Source: Chrysomallon squamiferum
Lineage: Eukaryota > Mollusca > Gastropoda > Neomphalida > Peltospiridae
DNA: 64,000 bases
Reading direction: 5' to 3'
Assembly (NCBI GenBank): GCA_012295275.1
Contig: CM022674.1
Span: forward strand, 16,944,897-17,008,896
Part shown: piece after piece, positions 22,294-32,485 of the stretch
Numbering within the stretch: position 1 is the stretch's first letter
How the letters are laid out: the number at the start of each line of letters is the position of its first letter
Translations under genes and position numbers: made by a program
Notes under the pieces: generated by a model
What the model saw: only the letters and a program-made list of their open reading frames with translations
What the model was told of the DNA's origin: nothing
Databases searched by the model: none

Positions 22294-24335
22294 TTGCTGT
22301 AGGTGCTTTGTAATCAGAAATGTTTTCGTTTCTCACTTGTGCACAGAATGCGGCCCTGTATTTCCAGAATCATGAAACACATCCATCCTCATCTCAGAGA
22401 TCACCCTTCTGTTGAGAAATACCCGGATGTACTGGGTGTGTGTAGCAATATAGTTTTCATAAACCATTGTGAAAATGAAGAAAGAAATGACGAGCTCGTA
22501 AGTCATTTAAATGTGTTTGAAGCGGAATATATTATATCGCTCTGTGGCTATCTCTTGAAACAAGGCTATCCTCCAAAGGAAATCACATGTTATCTACGTA
22601 TTCAGCTCAGGTCGTCTATCTGAAGAAGAATATGAAAGACGAAATATTTGTACTTGTCGCTGTCACAGATGTTGACAATTACCAAGGAGAGGAGAATGAT
22701 ATCATACTGCTGTCTTTGGTACGCAGCAATCTGGAGGGGAGTATTGGCTTTCTGAAAACAGACAACCGAGTGTGTGCAGCTCTTTCCAGAGCTAGAATGG
22801 GACTTTACGTGATAGGAAACTTTACCCTGCTCGGTCAACAGAGTAAATTATGAAAAACCATTATTGACGATGTGAAATCGACCGACGAGCTGGGAAATTC
22901 TCTTGGTCTTTATTGTCGAAATCACGTCAAAGATGAAGGAATAAAAGCTGCGAAAGCAGAAGATTTCAGTTTGGTTCCTGAAGGAGGCTGCAGAAAGCAT
23001 TGCACGTTCAGACTCAACTGTGGTCACGTGTGTGAACTGCCGTGTCATCCAGGTGATCCGCGTCATCTCGAATACAAATGTCAGAAACCGTTTCAAAGAA
23101 TTTTGTGTGAATTTCTACATAAATGTCCGCTTCTCTGTTCTGAAGATTGCAGAGAATGTGTCGCTGCCGTTACCAAGGTGATACCAGCGTGTGGACAGAA
23201 ACAAGAAATTCCTTTCTCTGCCGATGCAAGTACAATCAAGTGCATGCAGCTGGTAAAGCATGTTGGTTTGTACTGCGGACACGAAATTGATGTATTTTGT
23301 CACGAACAGGACATCGCCATTTGTAATGTGAAATGCCTCACCGTTATGAAATGTGGTTATGAAATTGAAATGGTTTGTCATGAACGAGACAAAGCAGTTT
23401 GTGATGTAAAGTGTAGCGCCGTTTTGAAATGTGGTCATATTTGTCGTGGTAGTTGTCACGAATGTGTTCAAAGTCGACTTCACGTTGCTTGCAAGGAGAA
23501 ATGCAGGAAACGTCTGCTGTGTGGACACGAATGTGTCAGTGACTGTTCTACGTGTCCACTTTGTCCTCTGTCGTGTGAGAACAGCTGTGTCCATCTGTCC
23601 TGTGAAAGGTCATGTGGTGACCGCTGTACAGTGTGCCGTGAAAACTGCATCATCAGGTACAAGGAAAGGAACATTCGTAGACGATGTTGTGATGTGTGGA
23701 ATATGTAGTCGAAATCCGAGAGAAGCCAGTTAAAACGTTGTCCAAGCTGCAACGTGGCGATTAGACACAGTCGAAGATATAGAGACGTCATCACACAAAC
23801 TTTACTGGATGTGGATTATATCAAGTTTCAATTAATAAAGCAGGAAAAAATAGACTATTACTAAAGACAAAGTGAGAAGCTTCTGGCTCTTTCAATAACT
23901 GTCGTACGTTTAAAACATATTTTCGTAAGACGGGGATCAGTGAACATGAGAAAGACGTGGATCGTTTCCAGACATGGATATCAAAGCACAGAAGAATATT
24001 TACGAAGCAGGAGGAATTCGATGCAGACAATGAAACGAAAAGACTGAAACTGATAATCGATCTAAACTCAGCTTCAGACGACGCCAACGATTCCGAGAAC
24101 ATCACAGACAATACAAATGATGTTACTGAAGTAATTGAATAGTTCGCTATGGATGGAAATGCCTTTACTCCAGAACGTCAAGAAATAGTTCAATCGCGGG
24201 CTCCTTTCCTTCCTGCAAGTGAAATATCTCTTCGTTACGTCTCCACAGATAAAAGCACAATTAATTTCAGTACGGAAGGATGGTGGAAATGTCAAGCAGG
24301 CGAGAACACTGTATTTGTGTATCTCTGTTTTTAAT
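22294..24335 (+). pseudogene. ZNFX1-like helicase/NFX1 zinc-finger pseudogene (fragment)
   Basis: Three reading frames in series resemble the C-terminal half of ZNFX1, an SF1 helicase with NFX1-type zinc fingers linked to antiviral and small-RNA pathways. It begins at the helicase motif HRMRP (about 22,345). It continues through YQGEENDIILLSLVRS and ALSRARMGLY (22,680-22,805), then many Cys-His clusters (CGHVCELPCH, CGHICRGSCHEC) to 23,708. A +1 frame change occurs near 22,590 (between PPKEIT and LSTYS). A TGA at 22,851 replaces the expected Trp of an LW motif. The zinc-finger frame ends at 23,706. Later pieces, ending with GWWKCQAG near 24,300, match the family's usual C-terminal HW.KC motif in spirit. 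It is intron-free, 5'-truncated and disabled: a retrocopy or an old gene fragment. A splice acceptor-like TTTGCTGTAG precedes it. Confidence 0.8.
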
Positions 24336-24780
24336 TAAAAACGTATAGATGTCTTTGTCCAAATTTACATATTTAAAATAACGTCAAATGATATGATAAT
24401 AATATCGAAATATTTTGTATTTGTTATTAAATTATTACCTTTATATATCTCATTTTTGGCTGATTCGCATATTTCCAAATCTTACATATTTCCGTTCTAT
24501 CTAAATAATTGTATTTATTTGTTTATGTATTTACTTATTTCTCAGTTATAATTTGTTTTCTTTCTTTGTTTATATTTTTCTTTACTTCCTTATTTTATTT
24601 TCATTTTTATAATTAATTTTGTTTCTGTTGCCTTCGACCTAGATCTAGTAACTTTTACTTTCAATGATGGTTCAGTCCCTATATCCAGCTATTCCATAGG
24701 ATTAGAAATAAAAAAAAAATAAAACATTTTAAAAAGCACCATGACAGAAATTATAATTCTGGAAGCATATTTTTGTTTCA
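24336..24780. other. No gene seen
   Basis: AT-rich spacer between the ZNFX1-like fragment and the 27-nt repeat region. It ends with an acceptor-like TTTTTGTTTCAG at 24,780. Confidence 0.5.
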
Positions 24781-26489
24781 GGTCATATTTATTTTGATTA
24801 TTTCGGGAAGAATGCAGAGTGCGAAATCTGTTCCAGGACAAAAAAAAAATGTGATGTCCTCCGAAATGACGTCCAACAGAGATGCTAACAGTAGGTCGTC
24901 AGACAGTGAAACTAAGAAAAGGACGCCAGATAGAGATAATAAGACGTGGGTGTCAGACAGAAATACTAATAGAATGGCGAGGGACAGAGATACTGACAGA
25001 AAGTCGTCATATACAGATACACAGAGAAGGGCTTCAGATAGATATACTAACAGTAGGGCGTCAGACAGATATACTAGCAGTAGCGGATCAGACAGAGACA
25101 CGTTCAGATGGACGTCAGACAGAGGTGGTAGCAGAAGGGTTTCAGATCGACATCTTGACAGCGAGGTGTCAGACAACCATACTAACAGAAAGACATCAGA
25201 CAAATGTACCAACAGATAGAGATACCAACAGACGGACGTCAGAGAGATATACTAATAGCAGGGCGACAGACACAGAGAGTAACAGAATGGCTACAGAGAG
25301 ATATACTAATAGCAGGGCGACAGACAGAGAGTAACAGAAGGACGACAGAGAGAGATACTAATAGCAGGGCGACAGACAGAGAGAGTAACAGAAGGGCTAC
25401 AGAGAGAGATACTAATAGCAGGGCGACAGACAAAGATAGTAACAGAAGGACGACAGAGAGAGATGCTAATAGAAGGGCGATAGACAAAGATAGTAACAGA
25501 AGGACGACAGAGAGAAATGCTAATAGTAGTGCGGCAGACAAAGATAGTAACAGAAGGACGACAGAGAAAGATACTAATAGCAGTGCGGCAGACAAAGATA
25601 GTAACAGAAGGACGACACAGAGAGATGCTAATAGCAGGGCGACAGACAAAGATAGTAACAGAAGGACGACAGAGAGAGATGCTAATAGCAGGGCGACAGA
25701 CAAAGATAGTAACAGAAGGACGACACAGAGAGATGCTAATAGCAGTGCGGCAGACAAAGATAGTAACAGAAGGACGACAGAGAGAAATGCTAATAGCAGT
25801 GCGGCAGACAGAGATAGTAACAGAAGGACGACAGAGAGAGATGCTAATAGCAGAGCGGCAGACAAAGATGGTAACAGAAGGACGACAGAGGGAGGTACTA
25901 ATAGCAGTGCGGCAGACAGAGATAGTAACAGAAGGACGACAGAGAGAGATGCTAATAGTAGGGCGACACACAAAGATAGTTGCTGAAGGTCGTCAGATCG
26001 ATATCCTGACAGTGAAATGTTATTCAGAACGGCATCACAGAAAGATACTAATAGAAGGGCGTCATGGGAGATATCAATAGAAGAAAGTTAGTCAGAAATA
26101 GTAACAGATGGACGTCAGAGAAAAATATTAACAGTAGGCTCGTAGACAAAGACAGTAACACAAGGACATCAGACAAATGTACTAAAAGAAGGGCGTCAGA
26201 AGGATTTGCCAGCAATAAGCCGTCAGATAGAGAGTCTTTCATAATGGAGGCTAAAATCCCACTTTCAGATATTAAGGTGGAAAAATCACACGGAACACGT
26301 TCAGACAGCCATTATACAAGAACGGAAAAAAACAAGTGTATTTGGAAAACAATTCGAAACAGCAATAATTCCTCAAATAATTCCAAAACATATTTAATTT
26401 ACTGTCTTTGTTTTTCTTTTTCATGTTTTCTTCTTGAATTCATTACAGTTCTCATTCACGATGCCGTAAGGTGTAATATACAGCGCTAA
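24781..26489 (+). pseudogene. Low-complexity 9-residue repeat protein, frame-broken
   Basis: The reading frame starts after an acceptor-like TTTGTTTCAG, with a short hydrophobic run (VIFILIIS). It then enters tandem 9-residue units of the type SDRYTNSRA or SNRRTTERD. The repeat is rich in Arg, Asp, Ser, Thr and Asn and should be disordered. Coding moves between frames near 25,215 and near 25,330, where one unit lacks AG and so exposes a TAA. An AGA-to-TGA change gives a stop at 25,984, and another shift follows near 26,090. The last part (to 26,489) ends in a hydrophobic segment (YLIYCLCFSFSCFLLEFITV). The whole looks like a once-secreted or membrane-anchored repeat protein that has decayed, or a minisatellite that is open by chance. 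I do not recognise the family. Confidence 0.5.
24885..26250. repeat. 27-nt minisatellite with 54-nt higher-order unit
   Basis: The basic unit is 27 nt (for example AGTAACAGAAGGACGACAGA...). From 25,330 to 25,980 it is organised as about twelve 54-nt dimers with high identity. Units on both sides of this core are more diverged, the usual pattern for unequal-exchange arrays. Because 27 and 54 are multiples of 3, both strands stay open for long stretches. Confidence 0.9.
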
Positions 26490-27578
26490 ATGTGTTTTGA
26501 GTGCAGTTTCCAACAAGTTCTGGTAATAGTGCCAGTTTAAAACAACTCTCCTGTCTTTTCCATCATTTCAATGCAAAACTGCTCATTAATAAATAGTTAT
26601 CTCTGTGTCAAGAATTCACCTTCAGTAGGCACAGTATTCGACATTAGTAATAATATGCACTGAACTTGGTAAGAGAGATACTTGTTTAAACAGAGTTGCT
26701 CATCTATCATTTCATTGTTGTTTGATTGTAACTTTGTGTTTGTTTTGTAATTTAGTGCCTCTTCCTTACTATCAGATTTCGATGAACACATCCTGCCAAT
26801 AATTAACTTTTCCTTACTGACAGATGTAAAAGGTTCATCAAACAATTCTGAAAGTAAATACTGCCCAGTGTTTCAGGTTGGTAGTTGCTTGCTTATCCTG
26901 CAACAACTGAAAAGATGACTGGTTTTGTTGTTGTGTGGCTCAGTGCAGAAATCAGGTTGGATAGGTTGTAAAGTTTTCTTTGCTTCAGGCCTGAGTTGAC
27001 ATACAAGTACTGATCTAACTGTTCTTCCTTCATCTTTGCTGATATAAAGTGAATGTCCTATATAGTGTTATACTGCAACTTTGATACTGCTAATAGAAGG
27101 AGCTAGTGTGATCTCTTGCTGTTGCCTACCTTTGCCAAAGGCTCATCTACAAATAAATTATAACAAATCATCACACTATCACTCACTTGTTTGTGTATGT
27201 ACATAATTATATCTCCATCACACATATACACATGCATGCACTCTGTCTCTCTCTCATACACACACACACACACACATACATATATAAATTATTTTCATAT
27301 TCTTCAATAAAGAGATAGACAGACACATAGGTATCTCAAAACAGGTATGATTATAGTGAAGTATTTCTTAGAATGAATATATATCTGTGACACATCGAAA
27401 ATCTGAAACATATACACTGTAAATGTTACTTCTTAAATACAGTACAGCTGAAGTAAAATGATCTGACAAGAGATAAAAAAAAAAATTAAAATTTGTTCTG
27501 ACATATAACATTCTATATTTTCATAATTTGTTTTCTTTAATTACAATAAACCAGTCAGTTGTGAAGATTTGAACTCAC
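26490..27578. other. No gene supported
   Basis: Contains a short minus-strand open frame (26,597-26,845) of ordinary composition that I do not recognise and do not support. A CA/TATA-rich patch lies at 27,190-27,290. Further exons of the adjacent furin-like gene would be expected here on the minus strand but were not identified. Confidence 0.4.
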
Positions 27579-27657
27579 ATCAGCCAGGATGTGAGGTCCG
27601 TCTACTGTTTTACCATCATCTGCAGGTCACCAGCTGTAAAACGACAATGATCATATC

Positions 27658-27721
<64 letters not shown>

Positions 27722-27863
27722 GTATATTTAGTGTCCACTAAGAAGATAGGAACCTAAATCCCCAACTTGATAATCCACTGCTGTACCAACAAAACTAATT
27801 CATTGACAGAAGAAATTGTTTTGAAAATAATACCACATCAGACAGGAAAATAGACAAAAAAAT

Positions 27864-27932
<69 letters not shown>

Positions 27933-28978
27933 ATAATAATAAATCAGCAATAAGAAACAAAATACAAGCATGAAAAAATAATAAGACAGATACAACTTTT
28001 ATTAATTTAATAAATGTTTATGAAAATCACCTGCAGCTATAAATGTCATTAATTTGGAGGGTTTTTTTTGTTGTAAAAGCTGAAGCCTTCAGACTGTCTG
28101 TCATTGGTCCATCGAGAACTCTCAAATCTGCTCAGAATAAAACACAAGAAATTAGTTTTAAATAAACTCTATTTAACTTTATATTTTCTTTTATTTGTTC
28201 TTGTTCTTTGTTTTTTTTATAATTGATTTATTTAATTATTCAACTAAGTTATTTATTTTTCACTGAATTTCCTATTGTCATGGCCATATTTAAATGATTA
28301 CATTTAATTAATTTAAATATTTAATTCTTACCTGAAATTCCTGCCCCGTAAGCGACACCAACACCACAGACATTGTTAGCAACATCAGCAATCTCACCAC
28401 CACATCGTGTACCATGATGGTTTGTGGCTGCAACAAAATAATCAGAATAGTTTTAATTTTACAGTTCAAGCTTTTACTTTTATTCAAAACCATAATATCT
28501 ATATTCAGTAACAGATTTTAGATTTAAATTTAGGATAATATTTTATTATTTTCTAAGATGTTTTACTGCCCCAGAAAACAACTGATAATAGCAGAAATGA
28601 GGACCTGCATCATGGTACATGATCTTAATTTGTATGGCTAATTTTCATTGTTACATTTTTTTTTTTTTTAAATATGTAAAAATATAATAAAACTATAAAG
28701 TTAAATACAGAAACAAACTTGAAAGATGTATTAGGATGAAAATATCAAAACAAAGTATGAATAATGTAATATTGTTTATGATAATGAGATGATTATGATA
28801 ATAGTGATGATGATGGAACAAGTACAAGCACTACCCAAATCAAAATGGTTTAACTCAAGGTACACAAAGTTAATAAAAATAAATTAACAGACACTCAACT
28901 CACCTTTGTGGTCACTGGGCATAGGATCAAAATCATCATCATTGACATCCCAGCTGCCGTGGAAACCTATTCCATATC
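27579..28978 (-). pseudogene. Furin/kexin-like subtilase catalytic exons with in-frame stop
   Basis: Four minus-strand exons join in phase: 28,904-28,978, 28,332-28,427, 28,031-28,127 and 27,579-27,633. They read through [24 protein letters not shown] (catalytic His), [22 protein letters not shown] and NDIYSC. They end in the conserved SWGP...DDGKTVDGP block. In SWGP the Gly codon reads TGA at about 27,627, so the protein would stop inside the catalytic domain. The catalytic Asp exon upstream and the oxyanion Asn and Ser exons downstream were not found. Proprotein convertases cleave secretory precursors after dibasic sites in the Golgi. This copy looks broken or partial. A base-calling error at the TGA is the alternative. 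Confidence 0.7.
27659..27935. repeat. Two (AAT)n microsatellites
   Basis: Pure AAT runs at 27,659-27,721 and about 27,867-27,928, in the intron between furin-like exons. Confidence 0.95.
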
Positions 28979-29585
28979 CTGATTTCCTCAACATCCTATA
29001 CACCTACTAACCTTTGATTTAGTTTAGAATATTAGGCTACTGGTCCAATTTCGACAACTATTATGGTATGTTATCCTTTAATGTTAATGTGGGTTCACAT
29101 ATCATCCTTTGAACTCTTGTCATTAGAAGAAAAAATCACACATAATGCCATCTGTTACTTCTTCAAGAGCGAAGCTGGATAATAGCTACAGCTATTGCCA
29201 CGATCCTCTCCAAGTTTATCTGAAGTAGTTCAAATAAAGAAGGGAGATAACCAGTGAACATGAAGCTGATTCTAATACAGACCAGTGTACATAGAAGTAT
29301 GTTCCGCGAGGGACACCTAACTTTCAGTTTCTAAGTCCAGTGACATGTTCTGACTGAAGAAAGACTAGGTTTGAAGTGAGGCACGCAACACATTGGTAGA
29401 CTAAATAATAAACATCTGTACTGTTACATTCAATAAAGTTATCATGAACTATATAAATAAATTAACTCCACAAGGAATGTATATAGAAATTCAAATATCA
29501 TAACGTATAAATTATGATTATCTATATCTTATGGAAACGTCTATACGCGTATGAGCCGTATATGGAATTGTAATGTCAGACACTG
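28965..29585. repeat. Dispersed direct repeat, copy 1
   Basis: About 620 bp alignable by eye with 34,905-35,675. Shared anchors include TTCCATATCCTGATTT, CCAATTTCGA, CTAAGTCCAGTGACATGTTC (one change) and ATATGGAAACG-like sequence. It starts at the acceptor edge of a furin-like exon and extends away from that gene. Confidence 0.75.
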
Positions 29586-29735
29586 GTGACTTATCTTGTT
29601 TCTGACCACCAAAGACAATTCTCGCCTGACCACTTGACTAACACATGTGATTAGCATTATGCAGAAATCCCAACCGAAACTTCTTTGTTTCCCCATGACG
29701 ACTGGAATTCCCCTGCCCTGACTGACTTTCATTAA

Positions 29736-30104
29736 TTAACACGAAACCATAAGCAACGAACACCCTATGCTGTATTTTATATGTAAACCCGTGTTCTCTA
29801 AATAAAGGTGCAAAATAATAGGTAACCCATACTTAATATCCTGTAGTACTAACAATTGACGTAAGCCTTCGTAAGACTCAGTCCTTTGTGATGCTACCCA
29901 TTTATCAAATAATCCAGCTTTATATGCGAAATATTCTGCATAACACTGATTTTCAGGTTTCTTCAATTCACTGTACGTGAACCGGTATGCTTCTGGACGC
30001 AATTCGTATATTCGTAAGACAGCCACCTTAACCAACTTACACTGTATAGAACTGTGGTTACTCAGATATTTAATTACATGCCAACAATATCCAGTTTCTT
30101 TCAC
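29736..30104 (-). mobile_element. LTR-retrotransposon Gag/SCAN-like relic
   Basis: A 122-codon minus-strand open frame holds LRPEAYRFTYSEL, a CYAEYFAYKAGLFDKWV helix and a SYEGLRQLLVLQDI...LP segment. That order (PEAYR...; aromatic/E...F.RW; F..L..L...E....LP) is the pattern shared by Ty3/gypsy Gag capsids and SCAN domains. No polymerase, LTR or primer-binding site is visible nearby. It appears to be a truncated fossil or a domesticated capsid-like piece. Confidence 0.6.
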
Positions 30105-30228
30105 ACCAGTCGAAATAATCTATTTTCACTCGTTCAAGGTAAAACAAAAACCAGGTTACTGACATAAAATATCAGTTAATTATTTGTTAAATATATATTA
30201 CAAACAAATGTTTGTATGTGTATGCTTG

Positions 30229-30428
<200 letters not shown>

Positions 30429-30790
30429 TAATGCTCTTTGCGCTCTAACAAATTGTAATTATTTTGTCCACAGCGATTATGTATTAAACAGAATACAACT
30501 GTCACCGTCGCACATAGCTTATATAATTCTTAAGTGTTACATAAGAAAATGGAGAATGTCGTCTCCGTCACAATATGTTTTTAACCATTTCTTTACATTT
30601 TCTTATTATGATATAAACCATGATGTCGTTATACATGGAAAATACATGATATACAATAGCAGACACGAGAACCTGATTAACATGTCTTCAGATTTGTTTT
30701 GTTACATCTCCTAGATTGCCCACATTTCGTCTGTTCATTAAATATGTTGTTGTCATTATTTTTTTTCTAATTCTATATCTCACTACTTAC

Positions 30791-30915
30791 AGTGACTCAA
30801 ACAGCTGATTCCCACATCTTGACTATGACTACAGTTGTTTTCACCCCAAGTAGATAATGAACAATAGTTTACACGTTCTTCATCTCCCTTACAGTCGAGT
30901 CCATCAAGCCAAATA
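30791..30915 (-). pseudogene. SRCR second-half exon relic
   Basis: The minus strand encodes WLDGLDCKGDEERVNYC, then a WGENNCSHSQDVGISC end and a good GTAAGT donor. It is close to the intact exon 37,005-37,180. The 5' part of the exon is gone: homology stops after the Trp and is replaced by TG-rich sequence, so no acceptor remains. Confidence 0.7.
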
Positions 30916-31188
30916 CATACATACGAGTGTGTTTTCTTGTGTGTGTGCCATCAGGTGTGTGTGTGTTTGTGTGTGTGCGTGTGTATGTTTACATTTATAC
31001 TTGTAGATGACAACTGAAATTGTGATAGTGATAATTTGACCACTTTTCAGAATTTCATTTGTATTGTGAAACGGTCCGGCTCCAAATTAATTTTGTCTTT
31101 ATAGATCTACGTAATTATTATGACTGTCACACTAAGTGGTTATTCCATTTTTCATTATACATTTAATGCTAAATGTTCTGTCTTTAAT

Positions 31189-31787
31189 TTAAGTACACTT
31201 TATAATAATACAATATGTTATATACATCAACAAATTCAACAACAACATAATTAACAAAAATAACAAACCTTGTTGCAAGCAGCTGATTCCCAAATCCTGT
31301 TTGTGACTATAGTTCTTTTTACCCCAGTCATAAAAAGAACAGTGATTCATTCCATTGTCATCTTTAACACAGCTAACATCATCAACCCACACTGGTCCTG
31401 TTCCTTCTCCAAAGTGAGCATTCTTATACGTCTTTGCGTTGAATCTAGGATTTAAAAAAACACAACTGAGTTATCTGATCTTGGTTAATACAAATATTGA
31501 TCGAAGTGTACTACGGGGAAAATTAAAACGCAAATCGTAATTTCCAATTTTAATGTACTTTGTATGTCTGAAATTTAAACGTGCTGATATTTTATTACTG
31601 TTTATAAATGAACCAGTTTAACTGAAGGTAAAACATTCTTACTGACTGAATCCTAAAAGAGTACAGATAAAGCCTGCGTCTTTGTCGTCAAATTTGACAC
31701 CACAGACAGTTCCCTATGTATCGTGAAGTTTGATCTCAACTCGACCCTGTGTTGAAATACCTGCACTATTGACTAGTCTGATAGACA
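31189..31787 (-). pseudogene. SRCR domain gene copy with premature stop
   Basis: Exons 31,643-31,787 and 31,189-31,444 form one scavenger-receptor cysteine-rich domain followed by a hydrophobic C-terminal tail (GLLFLLIMLLLNLLMYI), as in 38,447-38,988. In the first exon the conserved Trp of HDTWGTVC is TAG (about 31,714), which truncates the protein. Splice sites and the second exon, with VSCVKDDNGMNHC, still look sound. Probably a recently disabled paralogue. SRCR domains bind microbial or protein ligands at the cell surface. Confidence 0.75.
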
Positions 31788-31799
31788 CTGATATTAAAG

Positions 31800-32485
31800 G
31801 ATGACACATTTCCTTTTAGGGTTCGCAAACTGACAGAAAGTACTGCTTATACAGACAACTGTTTTTTGTTGTTGTTTTCTTTTTCTCTTTTTTTCCGACA
31901 CATTTTTCCTTGAACAAAACAAATAATGTACGCGTTGCTCTGCCGTTCTTCTTTTTATTTATTTTTTTTATTTTCCCGGTTTTCTTTATTTTGTAATATT
32001 TTGTTACTATTGTTGTTATTATTATTTGTATTATTGTTATTATTATTATTGTTGTTGTTGTTGTTGTTGATGATGATGCTGTTGTTATTGTTGTTTTAAT
32101 TATATTTATTATTATAGTAATAAAACTAATACGAACTAGAACCTCAGAAACAGCAACAACACAATAGGAAATAATGTTTTGAGTTAAACGTTAATAAGAC
32201 TGTAACATGATAACCGAGTAAAAATAATTTTGTTGATTTTCTATTTCAGACATTTCAGTAATTTACCATTAAATTAATTGGCGAAATTATGCATTGAAGC
32301 AGAGTCAATACAATTTGTATGAAAATAATTTCCTCAGTAATTTATTATTTTTCCACATTCAAAGATAATGTAGCATGAACATAATACATCACAAAATTGG
32401 CTGTATAATTCGATTTCAATTCTCGTCATTATGTCATTTGATACATTTCTAATACGTTTTGATAATGTATGGTCTCTTTCAAATT
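31800..32485. other. No gene seen
   Basis: Intergenic spacer between two SRCR genes, containing TTG/TTA/GAT triplet repeats at about 32,015-32,120. Confidence 0.6.

Noticed and set aside
25239-25973. Minus-strand Leu/Ser/Val-rich open frames of over 220 codons across the 27-nt array
   Set aside because: A 27-nt period keeps several frames open. The plus frame has hydrophilic repeats and flanking coding-like ends, while the minus frame is featureless.
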